Positions 27,138 to 36,593 of a stretch of DNA of 64,000 nucleotides are shown in pieces. The position numbers were made by a program, and so were the translations under genes. Origin of the DNA: Pseudomonas tensinigenes (GTDB lineage Bacteria; Pseudomonadota; Gammaproteobacteria; Pseudomonadales; Pseudomonadaceae). The stretch is from assembly GCF_014268445.2 (NCBI RefSeq), contig NZ_CP077089.1, positions 5,835,001 through 5,899,000 on the forward strand, written 5' to 3'. Numbering within the stretch: the first letter of the stretch is position 1; each line of letters begins with the position of its first letter. The notes beneath the pieces are model-generated. The model made no database searches and was not told the origin of the DNA. It saw only the letters and a list, made by a program, of their open reading frames with translations.

Positions 27138-27623
27138 ATGGAACGCATCTACATCGGCATGGGCAGCAACCTCGCTGACCCGGCCGAACAATTGCACAGC
27201 GCCGTCGAGGCGCTGGGGCAATTGCCGCAGACCACACTCGCCGGCGTTTCTGCCTTCTATCAAAGCGACTCGTTGCTGCCGGGCCAACCGCGTTACACCA
27301 ACGCGGTCGCGGCGCTCGACAGCTCGCTCGCCCCACTGGAACTGCTCGATGCATTGCAAGCCATCGAGAATGACCAAGGTCGCGAACGCCTCGAACGCTG
27401 GGGCCCACGTACGCTGGATCTGGATATTCTGCTGTTCGGTGATCGCCTGATCGACGAACCACGCCTGAAAGTCCCGCATTACCAGATTCAGGAACGCGCG
27501 TTCGTGCTCTATCCCCTCGCCGAACTGGCCCCGCAAGATTTGCACCTTGCCGACGGCCGCAGCCTGTCCGATCTGCTCGCCGCCTGCCCGTTCGTCGGCC
27601 TGGAACGCCTCCCGACAGATTGA
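27138..27623 (+). CDS. folK: 2-amino-4-hydroxy-6-hydroxymethyldihydropteridine pyrophosphokinase
   Basis: 161 residues. Transfers pyrophosphate from ATP to hydroxymethyl-dihydropterin in folate synthesis. Characteristic N-terminus (YIGMGSNLADP), substrate loop and the signature RWGPRTLDLDILLFG near residue 90. The ATG is chosen at the conserved N-terminus; a longer frame reaches back into pcnB. pcnB-folK-panBC is the common gammaproteobacterial order. Confidence 0.97.
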   Translation: MERIYIGMGSNLADPAEQLHSAVEALGQLPQTTLAGVSAFYQSDSLLPGQPRYTNAVAALDSSLAPLELLDALQAIENDQGRERLERWGPRTLDLDILLFGDRLIDEPRLKVPHYQIQERAFVLYPLAELAPQDLHLADGRSLSDLLAACPFVGLERLPTD

Positions 27624-27635
27624 TTGCAATCCCCA

Positions 27636-27722
27636 GTGGGAGCGAGCCTGCTCGCGAAAGCGATGTTTCCTTCAACACTGCGTTGACTGATTCGCCGCCT
27701 TCGCGAGCAGGCTCGCTCCCAC
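27636..27722. repeat. REP doublet (REPIN), GTGGGAGCGAGCC family
   Basis: Complementary arms of about 25 bases at either end. It sits 12 bases after the folK stop codon and separates folK from panB. Confidence 0.93.
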
Positions 27723-28020
27723 ATTGGTTTATTCCACACCCAGGATTTTGTCGGACAAAAAGTCGTCGAATCAGCCCCGCCGCGCCGCTGAATCGCATCA
27801 GTAACGCCGGTAACACTCCCCTCGTAACAATGCGGTAACACACGCAATTGACTTCCTGTTGGCTCATCACGACTATAGGCGTCCCGCTGCCGCCAACACG
27901 GCACATACGGGCGCAATCCAGGCCTTATAAGCACGACAAAAGAGCGTGCGCCTGAGTAGATGAAGAATCACGCGCGTTACTCGCAGTAGTTTCCAGAGCG
28001 CCTGAACGAGGATTTTTTAC
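27723..28020 (+). promoter_or_regulatory. panB upstream region
   Basis: About 300 bases without a gene. Contains CAATTGACTTCC near 27845 and ACTATAGG 20 bases later, and CTTATAAG near 27925; none makes a well-spaced promoter pair. A purine-rich GAGGATTTTTTAC precedes panB. No structured RNA was recognised. Confidence 0.3.
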
Positions 28021-28821
28021 ATGCCAGCCATCACCCTGACCACGCTCCAGAGCCTCAAGCAGAAAGGTGAAAAGATCACCATGCTGACCTGCTATGACGC
28101 GACCTTCGCCCACGCCTGTAATGAGGCCGGTGTCGAAGTGCTGCTGGTGGGCGACTCCCTCGGCATGGTCCTGCAAGGTCACGACAGCACGTTGCCGGTG
28201 ACCACCGCAGAAATGGCCTACCACACCGCATGCGTCAAACGCGGCAACAGCGATGCCCTGATCCTCGCCGACCTGCCGTTCATGGCCAATGCCACCCTTG
28301 AACAAACCATGACTAACAGCGCCATGCTGATGCAGGCCGGTGCGCACATGATCAAGGTCGAAGGTCAGTTGTGGCTTGCCGAGTCGATCCGTCTGCTCGC
28401 TGAACGCGGTGTACCGGTGTGCGCGCACATGGGCCTGACCCCGCAAGCGGTGAACATTCTCGGCGGCTATAAAGTGCAGGGCCGCAACGAGAACCAGGCG
28501 CGGCAAATGCGTGCCGATGCGATTTCGCTGGAACAGGCCGGCGCGGCGATGCTGCTGCTCGAATGCGTACCGAGCGAACTGGCTGCTGAAATCAGCCAGG
28601 CGGTGAAGATTCCGGTGATCGGCATCGGTGCCGGTAACGCCACCGACGGTCAGGTATTGGTGCTGCACGACATGCTCGGCCTGTCGATCACTGGCCGCGT
28701 GCCGAAGTTCGTGAAGAACTTCATGCACGGTCAGGACAGCATCCAGTCCGCGCTGAAGGCTTACGTCAACGAAGTCAAAGCCACCACGTTCCCTGGCATC
28801 GAACACGGATTCTCCGCATGA
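28021..28821 (+). CDS. panB: 3-methyl-2-oxobutanoate hydroxymethyltransferase
   Basis: 266 residues, (beta/alpha)8 barrel. First committed step of pantothenate synthesis: ketoisovalerate plus methylene-tetrahydrofolate to ketopantoate. Family motifs [34 protein letters not shown] (metal-binding Asp) and KVEGQLW are present, as is the C-terminal [18 protein letters not shown]. The methyl donor comes from folate, whose gene folK is just upstream. Its last four bases overlap the panC start (ATGA). Confidence 0.98.
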   Translation: MPAITLTTLQSLKQKGEKITMLTCYDATFAHACNEAGVEVLLVGDSLGMVLQGHDSTLPVTTAEMAYHTACVKRGNSDALILADLPFMANATLEQTMTNSAMLMQAGAHMIKVEGQLWLAESIRLLAERGVPVCAHMGLTPQAVNILGGYKVQGRNENQARQMRADAISLEQAGAAMLLLECVPSELAAEISQAVKIPVIGIGAGNATDGQVLVLHDMLGLSITGRVPKFVKNFMHGQDSIQSALKAYVNEVKATTFPGIEHGFSA

Positions 28822-29678
28822 ACACCGTTAAAACCGTACGCGAACTGCGCGCCGCTGTAGCCCGCGCTCGCAGCGAAGGCAAGCGCATCGGCTTCGTGCC
28901 GACCATGGGCAACCTGCACAGCGGTCATGTCGCGCTGATCACCAAAGCCACGCAACGGGTCGATTTCGTGGTCGCGAGCATTTTCGTCAACCCGCTGCAG
29001 TTTGGCGCCGGCGAAGACCTCGATAAGTACCCGCGCACGTTGGCGGCGGATCAGGAGAAGCTGCTCGAAGCCGGTTGTTCCCTGCTCTTCGCCCCGACTG
29101 TCGAGGAAATGTACCCCGACGGCATGGCCGGGCAGACTCGGGTCAGCGTGCCGCAATTGTCCGAAGGCCTGTGCGGCGCCAGCCGTCCGGGGCATTTCGA
29201 AGGTGTGGCGACCGTGGTCAGCAAACTGTTCAACATGGTCCAGCCGGATCTGGCGATTTTCGGCCAGAAGGACTACCAGCAACTGGCGGTGATCCGTGCG
29301 CTGGTGCATGACTTGAACATGCCGATCCAGATCATTGGCGAGCCGACCGTACGCGCCGCCGATGGCCTGGCGTTATCGTCGCGCAACGGTTTCCTCAGCG
29401 AAGAACAGCGCGCGGCGGCTCCGGTCGTTTATCGCTCGCTGAGCAACATTGCCGAGTCGATCAAGCAAGGTGAACGCGACTTCCCGGCGCTGATCGCTGC
29501 CCAGTTGCAGCAGCTTGAAGCCGCAGGTCTGCGCACGGACTACCTGGAAATCCGCCATGCCCTGACCCTGCGTCCGGCGACGGCTGAAGACCGTGATCTG
29601 GTGATTCTGGTGGCGGCGTTCCTCGGCACCACGCGGTTGATCGACAACCTGCACCTGAACCTCGATACGCCCGCTTAA
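28818..29678 (+). CDS. panC: Pantothenate synthetase
   Basis: 286 residues. Joins pantoate and beta-alanine using ATP. Nucleotide-binding signature [16 protein letters not shown] (HxGH type) at about residue 28-43 and the KMSKS-like [12 protein letters not shown] region near 190; [12 protein letters not shown] is also typical. Translationally coupled to panB. A REP doublet of 88 bases follows directly and parts it from panD. Confidence 0.98.
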   Translation: MNTVKTVRELRAAVARARSEGKRIGFVPTMGNLHSGHVALITKATQRVDFVVASIFVNPLQFGAGEDLDKYPRTLAADQEKLLEAGCSLLFAPTVEEMYPDGMAGQTRVSVPQLSEGLCGASRPGHFEGVATVVSKLFNMVQPDLAIFGQKDYQQLAVIRALVHDLNMPIQIIGEPTVRAADGLALSSRNGFLSEEQRAAAPVVYRSLSNIAESIKQGERDFPALIAAQLQQLEAAGLRTDYLEIRHALTLRPATAEDRDLVILVAAFLGTTRLIDNLHLNLDTPA

Positions 29679-29697
29679 AAACATCGCAATACCTCCT

Positions 29698-29785
29698 GTG
29701 GGAGCGAGCCTGCTCGCGAAGGCGGTGTGTCATTCAGCACAAATGTTGACTGACACACCGCCTTCGCTAGCAGGCTCGCTCCCAC
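29698..29785. repeat. REP doublet (REPIN), GTGGGAGCGAGCC family
   Basis: As the other copies, but with one base changed in the right arm (CGCTAGCAGG instead of CGCGAGCAGG). Inserted between panC and panD. Confidence 0.93.
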
Positions 29786-29889
29786 AGTGGTTTTCGGTGT
29801 TATGAAAATTGCATTTCACGCCATATTGCCGCTCCCAAAGCCTTCGGGCACACTGCCCGCCGTTCGATTCCAACCCGGGAAAAACCCTC

Positions 29890-30270
29890 ATGCACGCGAT
29901 CATGCTCAAGGCCAAACTGCACCGCGCCGAAGTCACTCATGCGGTGCTCGATTACGAAGGTTCGTGCGCCATCGATGGCGAGTGGCTGGATTTGTCCGGC
30001 ATCCGTGAATACGAGCAGATCCAGATTTACAACGTAGACAACGGCGAGCGTTTCACCACCTACGCGATTCGTGGTGAAGAAGGCTCGCGGATGATCTCCG
30101 TCAACGGCGCCGCTGCGCACAAGGCCAAGGTCGGCGACCGCGTGATCATTTGTGCCTACGCCCATTACAGCGAAGCCGATCTGGTCAATTTCAAGCCGCG
30201 CATGCTCTACATGGCGCCCGGCAACGAGCTGAGCCACACCAGCAACGCCATCCCGGTTCAGCTCGCCTGA
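29890..30270 (+). CDS. panD: Aspartate 1-decarboxylase
   Basis: 126 residues. Makes beta-alanine, the second pantothenate precursor. The proenzyme cleaves itself between Gly24 and Ser25 (DYEGSCAID), leaving a pyruvoyl group on Ser25. Conserved N-terminus [18 protein letters not shown]; an upstream in-frame ATG at 29809 is not used because it extends beyond the family start. Completes panBCD, although 211 bases including a REP doublet lie between panC and panD. Confidence 0.97.
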   Translation: MHAIMLKAKLHRAEVTHAVLDYEGSCAIDGEWLDLSGIREYEQIQIYNVDNGERFTTYAIRGEEGSRMISVNGAAAHKAKVGDRVIICAYAHYSEADLVNFKPRMLYMAPGNELSHTSNAIPVQLA

Positions 30271-30501
30271 TCGCAAAATCGCCCCGCTCCCCCTCCGTTT
30301 GTCGGCCAGTTCCCGGTCTCGATGTTAAAAAAGTACAGGGATCTGGTCAGACAAAGTCAAGACAGAACGCAGCGCGAGGTTTACTGTATTCGCCCTGTGT
30401 CCAGAAATCGTGTCGACGCAGTTGATCCCATGCCCAAACATGGCGTGCCGGGTCTGTTCAGTGTTCAAAAGGCCGTTCAAGTAAAAAGGAAAACCGCAGC
30501 G

Positions 30502-32166
30502 ATGGCGTATTACCTCACTCCTCAAGACGTTACCGCTCTGCCCGCCTGGCAAGCGTTGAAAGATCACCGCCAAGCCATGCAGGATTTCAGCATGCGCGAA
30601 GCCTTCAACGCCGATCCGCAGCGCTTCAACCAGTTCACCCTCAGCAGCTGCGGACTGTTTCTCGATTATTCGAAGAATTTGATCAACGCCCAGACCCGCA
30701 ACCTGCTGGTCGGTCTGGCCAATGAAGTCGATCTCAAAGGCGCCATCAAAGCGCTGTTTGAAGGCGAAATCGTCAACACGTCCGAAGGCCGCCCGGCGCT
30801 GCACACCGCCCTGCGCCGCCCGGTAGGCGACAAGCTGTCGGTCAACGGCGTCAACGTGATGCCGGAAGTCCACAAGGTCCTGAACCAGATTACCGATCTG
30901 GTCGGCCGCATCCACGACGGTCTGTGGCGTGGTTACACCGAGAAGCCGATCACCGACGTGGTCAACATCGGCATCGGTGGCTCGTTCCTCGGCCCTGAGC
31001 TGGTCTCCGAAGCACTGCTGTCGTACGCGCAGAAAGGCGTGCGTTGCCATTATCTGGCGAACATCGACGGCAGCGAATTCCACGAACTGACGCAGAAACT
31101 GCGCGCCGAGACCACGCTGTTCATCGTTTCGTCGAAATCCTTCAACACCCTCGAAACCCTGAAGAACGCGCAGGCTGCGCGCGCCTGGTACCTGGCGCAG
31201 GGCGGTTCGGAGGCCGAGCTGTATCGTCACTTCATCGCCGTATCGAGCAACAACGCAGCGGCCGTTGCGTTCGGTATCCGCGAAGAAAACATCTTCCCGA
31301 TGTGGGACTGGGTCGGCGGGCGTTACTCGCTGTGGTCGGCCATCGGTTTGCCGATCGCCCTGGCGATCGGCATGTCCAACTTCAAGGAACTGCTGTCCGG
31401 CGCCTACACCATGGACCAGCATTTCCAGACTGCGCCGTTCGAACAGAACATGCCGGTGCTGCTGGCCCTGCTCGGCGTGTGGTACGGCAACTTCTGGGGC
31501 GCGCAAAGCCACGCGATCCTGCCGTACGACCATTACCTGCGCAACATCACCAAGCACCTGCAACAACTGGACATGGAATCCAACGGCAAGAGCGTGCGTC
31601 AGGACGGCACGCCGGTGTCGACCGATACCGGTCCGGTGATCTGGGGCGGCGTCGGCTGCAACGGTCAGCACGCTTACCACCAGTTGCTGCATCAAGGTTC
31701 GCAGTTGATCCCGGCCGATTTCATCGTGCCGATCGTCAGCTTCAACCCGGTTTCCGACCACCATCAGTGGCTGTACGCCAACTGCCTGTCGCAGAGTCAG
31801 GCGCTGATGCTCGGCAAGACCTTGCCGGAAGCCGAGCAGGAACTGCGCGACAAGGGCATGATCGAAGAAGAAGTGCACAAACTGGCGCCGCACAAGGTGA
31901 TCCCGGGCAACCGTCCGAGCAACACCATTGTGGTTGAACGCATCAGCCCGCGTCGTCTCGGCGCGCTGGTGGCAATGTATGAACATAAAGTGTTCGTACA
32001 AAGCGTGGTCTGGGGCATCAACGCCTTCGACCAGTGGGGCGTTGAGTTGGGCAAGGAATTGGGCAAAGGCGTTTACAACCGTCTGGTCGGCAGCGATGAA
32101 ACCACGGCTGATGATCCGTCTACCCAAGGCCTGATCAACTACTTCCGCGGTCGTCACCGCGGGTGA
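30502..32166 (+). CDS. pgi: Glucose-6-phosphate isomerase
   Basis: 554 residues. Interconverts glucose-6-phosphate and fructose-6-phosphate. Two SIS-type domains, with signatures [16 protein letters not shown] (about 160), [19 protein letters not shown] (about 270-290) and the C-terminal [12 protein letters not shown]. The reading frame is open 60 codons upstream of ATG 30502, but that part has no family similarity; AAGGA precedes 30502. In Pseudomonas, which lacks phosphofructokinase, this enzyme works mainly in the gluconeogenic direction and in the Entner-Doudoroff cycle. Confidence 0.97.
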   Translation: MAYYLTPQDVTALPAWQALKDHRQAMQDFSMREAFNADPQRFNQFTLSSCGLFLDYSKNLINAQTRNLLVGLANEVDLKGAIKALFEGEIVNTSEGRPALHTALRRPVGDKLSVNGVNVMPEVHKVLNQITDLVGRIHDGLWRGYTEKPITDVVNIGIGGSFLGPELVSEALLSYAQKGVRCHYLANIDGSEFHELTQKLRAETTLFIVSSKSFNTLETLKNAQAARAWYLAQGGSEAELYRHFIAVSSNNAAAVAFGIREENIFPMWDWVGGRYSLWSAIGLPIALAIGMSNFKELLSGAYTMDQHFQTAPFEQNMPVLLALLGVWYGNFWGAQSHAILPYDHYLRNITKHLQQLDMESNGKSVRQDGTPVSTDTGPVIWGGVGCNGQHAYHQLLHQGSQLIPADFIVPIVSFNPVSDHHQWLYANCLSQSQALMLGKTLPEAEQELRDKGMIEEEVHKLAPHKVIPGNRPSNTIVVERISPRRLGALVAMYEHKVFVQSVVWGINAFDQWGVELGKELGKGVYNRLVGSDETTADDPSTQGLINYFRGRHRG

Positions 32167-32211
32167 TGTGAATGGGTTGCCCACAATTCCAGTGGGCACC
32201 CCATCTCCAAT

Positions 32212-32299
32212 GTGGGAGCGAGCCTGCTCGCGAATGCGGTGTGTCATTCAGCATCTTTGTTGACTGACACACCGCATTCGCGAACAGGCTCGCTCCCAC
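32212..32299. repeat. REP doublet (REPIN), GTGGGAGCGAGCC family
   Basis: Arms complementary over about 30 bases; right arm carries CGCGAACAGG, one change from the common sequence. Between pgi and acs. Confidence 0.93.
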
Positions 32300-32363
32300 A
32301 GTTGTTTTACACATGACTTGAACCTCTGCATCGCTCGGCGCATCTTTATTCCTGACGCACCAC

Positions 32364-32374
32364 AAGAATAAGGA
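32364..32374 (+). promoter_or_regulatory. A-rich Hfq/Crc-type motif over the acs ribosome-binding site
   Basis: AAGAATAA at 32364-32371 fits the AAnAAnAA pattern and runs into the ribosome-binding site AAGGA (32370-32374), 6 bases before the acs ATG. Binding of Hfq/Crc here would block translation under catabolite repression. Inferred from the motif alone. Confidence 0.45.
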
Positions 32375-32380
32375 ACCGTC

Positions 32381-34318
<1,938 letters not shown>

Positions 34319-34324
34319 CACCTC

Positions 34325-34348
34325 GGGCGCGGTCAACCGGCCGCGCCC
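34325..34348 (+). terminator. Hairpin after acs
   Basis: GGGCGCGG-N8-CCGCGCCC, 7 bases after the acs stop codon. No T tract follows, so it is a weak or Rho-assisted terminator at best. Confidence 0.5.
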
Positions 34349-34369
34349 GCCCTTTCGCACTGAGTGGTC

Positions 34370-35239
34370 ATGGAATTCATCCGCAGTCGTATTGAAAACC
34401 AGCTCATGAGCCTGACCGGGCTGTCCCTCGGCCAACTCGATCTGGAAAACCCCAAGGGTGACCCCGGCCTGTTCGGCCCCGACTCGATCAGTTGGCAGGT
34501 GCACGGCGATTTCAGCAGCATGTTGATCGGCGGTATCAGCGCGTTGTTGCTGCAAGCCTTGCATCCGCTGGCACTGGCCGGGGTTTGGGATCATTCGAAT
34601 TTTCGTCAGGACATGCTCGGGCGCTTGCGGCGCACCAGTCAGTTTGTTTCCGGCACCACGTTTGGTTCGCGACGGGATGCCGATTGGTTGATCGAGAAAG
34701 TGCGCACCATTCACCTGCAAGTGGTCGGCACTGCGCCGGATGGTCGGCCATACGCGGCCAGCGACCCGGATTTGCTCACGTGGGTGCACGTGGCCGAGGT
34801 CAGCAACTTCCTCGCCGCGCATTTGCGCTACCGCAATCGGCAATTGTCGCTGGCGGATCAGGATCGTTATTACGCCGAGATCGCGGTGATTGCCGAGCGT
34901 CTGGGCGCGCGGGATGTGCCGAAATCGCGGCAAGCCGTGGCCGAGTATCTGCAACGCGTGCGCCCGCAATTGCTCTGCGATGACCGCAGCCGCGAAGTCT
35001 TGCGCCTGTTGCTCGACGCGCCGGCGCCCAGTGTTCTGGCGCGGCCGTTTGGCGATTTGATGATGAAGGCCGGTATCGATCTGCTGCCGGACTGGGCCAG
35101 CGACATGCTTGATGTCCGGCAGAGTTCGCTGCAACGGCAACTGATTCGCGCCAGCGTCAGACGCAGTGCGCCGATGCTGCGCTGGGCGATGCGCAATGGT
35201 TCGGTGCAACGGGCCAAACGCCGGATGGGGCTGAGCTGA
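34370..35239 (+). CDS. MpaB/DUF2236-family oxygenase-like protein
   Basis: 289 residues. Resembles the DUF2236 family, which includes the fungal MpaB oxygenase and latex-clearing protein, both using a b-type haem held by conserved His residues. Visible: GGISALLLQALHPLALAGVWDHS near residue 55, GTTFGSR, HLQVVG, and DLLTWVHVAEVSNFL near 138 with a central His. These suit a haem-binding helical protein with an N-terminal hydrophobic stretch. The substrate in Pseudomonas is unknown. ATG 34370 is used; GTG two codons upstream is an alternative. Monocistronic by layout. Confidence 0.75.
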   Translation: MEFIRSRIENQLMSLTGLSLGQLDLENPKGDPGLFGPDSISWQVHGDFSSMLIGGISALLLQALHPLALAGVWDHSNFRQDMLGRLRRTSQFVSGTTFGSRRDADWLIEKVRTIHLQVVGTAPDGRPYAASDPDLLTWVHVAEVSNFLAAHLRYRNRQLSLADQDRYYAEIAVIAERLGARDVPKSRQAVAEYLQRVRPQLLCDDRSREVLRLLLDAPAPSVLARPFGDLMMKAGIDLLPDWASDMLDVRQSSLQRQLIRASVRRSAPMLRWAMRNGSVQRAKRRMGLS

Positions 35240-35244
35240 CGCTC

Positions 35245-35309
35245 AGAGCTGCAAGCTGCAAGCTGCAAGATTTAAGCTTGGGGCTTGAAGCTTGGAGCTT
35301 GCAGCTCAG
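35245..35309. repeat. AGCTGCAAGCT / AGCTTGCAGCT palindromic repeat
   Basis: Three tandem AGCTGCA units (35246-35268) face AAGCTTGGAGCTTGCAGCT (35290-35308); the two halves are largely complementary around GGGGCTTGAAGC, so a long hairpin or cruciform can form. This low-complexity palindrome type is common between genes of fluorescent pseudomonads and is different from the REP doublets. Confidence 0.75.
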
Positions 35310-35356
35310 TAACTGCTAAACTCCCGCGCCCCCATTCTCACCAGCAAGGCGCCCGC

Positions 35357-36373
35357 ATGTCTTCCTTGAATCAGGCGCTGCGCGCCGCCCTCGATCAACG
35401 CCAGGATTTGCTGGCCGAGCTGCACCGCCAGGGCACCGATTGCTATCGGCTGTTCCACGGCAGCCAGGAAGGCGCCGGCGGTCTGACCATCGACCGCTAT
35501 GGCCCGCAACTGCTGGTGCAAAGCTTCCACCAGACGCTGGAGCGGGACGACCTGCTGCAACTGCACGCCATGGTTAATCAGAGCCTGGGGCTGGAAACCT
35601 TGCTGGTCTACAACGACCGCTCCCGTGGCAACTCGCGCATTGACCGCGAAGACAGCGTCTATAAGGCTGACGAGGCGGCGCTGGCCGATCTGGTTGGCCA
35701 CGAATGGGGTCTGAACTACCGTGTGCGTGGACGCCATGCCGGACAAGACCCGCTGCTGTTCCTCGACCTGCGCAACACCCGTGGCTGGGTCAAGGATCAC
35801 GCCAAGGGCAAATCCGTGCTCAACCTGTTCGCCTACACCTGCGGCGTTGGCCTGAGTGCCGCCGCCGGTGGCGCGCGTGAAGTGTGCAACCTGGATTTCG
35901 CTGAAGGCAATCTGGCGGTCGGCCGTGAAAACGGTCTGCTCAACCCGCAATTGCCGGAGATGCAGTTCATCCAGTCCGATTACTTTCCGGCAATCCGGCA
36001 ACTCGCCGGTCTGCCGATCAGTCAGCGCCGTGGACAGAAACTGCCGAGCTACCAGCGCCTCGATCAGCGCCAATATGATCTGGTCCTGCTCGACCCGCCC
36101 GCCTGGGCCAAGAGCGCATTCGGCACCGTCGACCTGCTGCGCGACTACCAGAGCCTGCTCAAACCGGCCCTGCTGAGCACCGCCGACAACGGCGTGCTGA
36201 TCTGCTGCAACAACCTGGCGAAAGTCAGCATGGACGACTGGCGCGAGCAGGTCCTGCGCTGCGCCGAGAAGGCCGGGCGACCGGTGCGCGAGTGGAGCGT
36301 GATGACCCCGGGCGCCGACTTCCCGTCCATGGATCAGCAACCACCGCTGAAAACCCTGATCCTGCAGCTCTGA
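35357..36373 (+). CDS. Class I SAM-dependent methyltransferase, RlmI-like
   Basis: 338 residues. Family of 23S rRNA (cytosine-5)-methyltransferases related to RlmI. N-terminal beta domain (HGSQEGAGGLTIDRYGPQLLVQS) links to a Rossmann core with motif I FAYTCGVGLSAAAGGA (about 160), acidic motif NLDFAEGN, and motif IV LLDPPAW (about 238). The N-terminal PUA domain of RlmI is missing, so the exact target base is uncertain. AAGG lies 8 bases before the ATG; upstream in-frame codons fall in the palindromic repeat and are not coding. Confidence 0.85.
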   Translation: MSSLNQALRAALDQRQDLLAELHRQGTDCYRLFHGSQEGAGGLTIDRYGPQLLVQSFHQTLERDDLLQLHAMVNQSLGLETLLVYNDRSRGNSRIDREDSVYKADEAALADLVGHEWGLNYRVRGRHAGQDPLLFLDLRNTRGWVKDHAKGKSVLNLFAYTCGVGLSAAAGGAREVCNLDFAEGNLAVGRENGLLNPQLPEMQFIQSDYFPAIRQLAGLPISQRRGQKLPSYQRLDQRQYDLVLLDPPAWAKSAFGTVDLLRDYQSLLKPALLSTADNGVLICCNNLAKVSMDDWREQVLRCAEKAGRPVREWSVMTPGADFPSMDQQPPLKTLILQL

Positions 36374-36402
36374 ACCGCCCGCGCAGCTAACAATTATCTA
36401 AT

Positions 36403-36490
36403 GTGGGAGCGAGCCTGCTCGCGAAAGCGGTGTATCAGCCAACAAATAGAGCGACTGATATGACGCCTTCGCGAGCAGGCTCGCTCCCAC
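36403..36490. repeat. REP doublet (REPIN), GTGGGAGCGAGCC family
   Basis: Standard head-to-head copy between the methyltransferase and the DUF748 gene. Confidence 0.93.
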
Positions 36491-36593
36491 ATGGAAAGCG
36501 CTCCTACAGAAGAATCTGAACAATCCTGCCCCACGCGAGGTACTTCGGAACCAGAATCGCGTGCCATACTCCAAGGCACTCCGAATCAGACAG

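Noticed and set aside
27620..27838. Short frames reading through REP doublets (also at 36398, 50350 and 29730)
   Set aside because: They share the same repeat-encoded peptide (for example GASLLAKA or SEPAREG) and arise only from the REP sequence.
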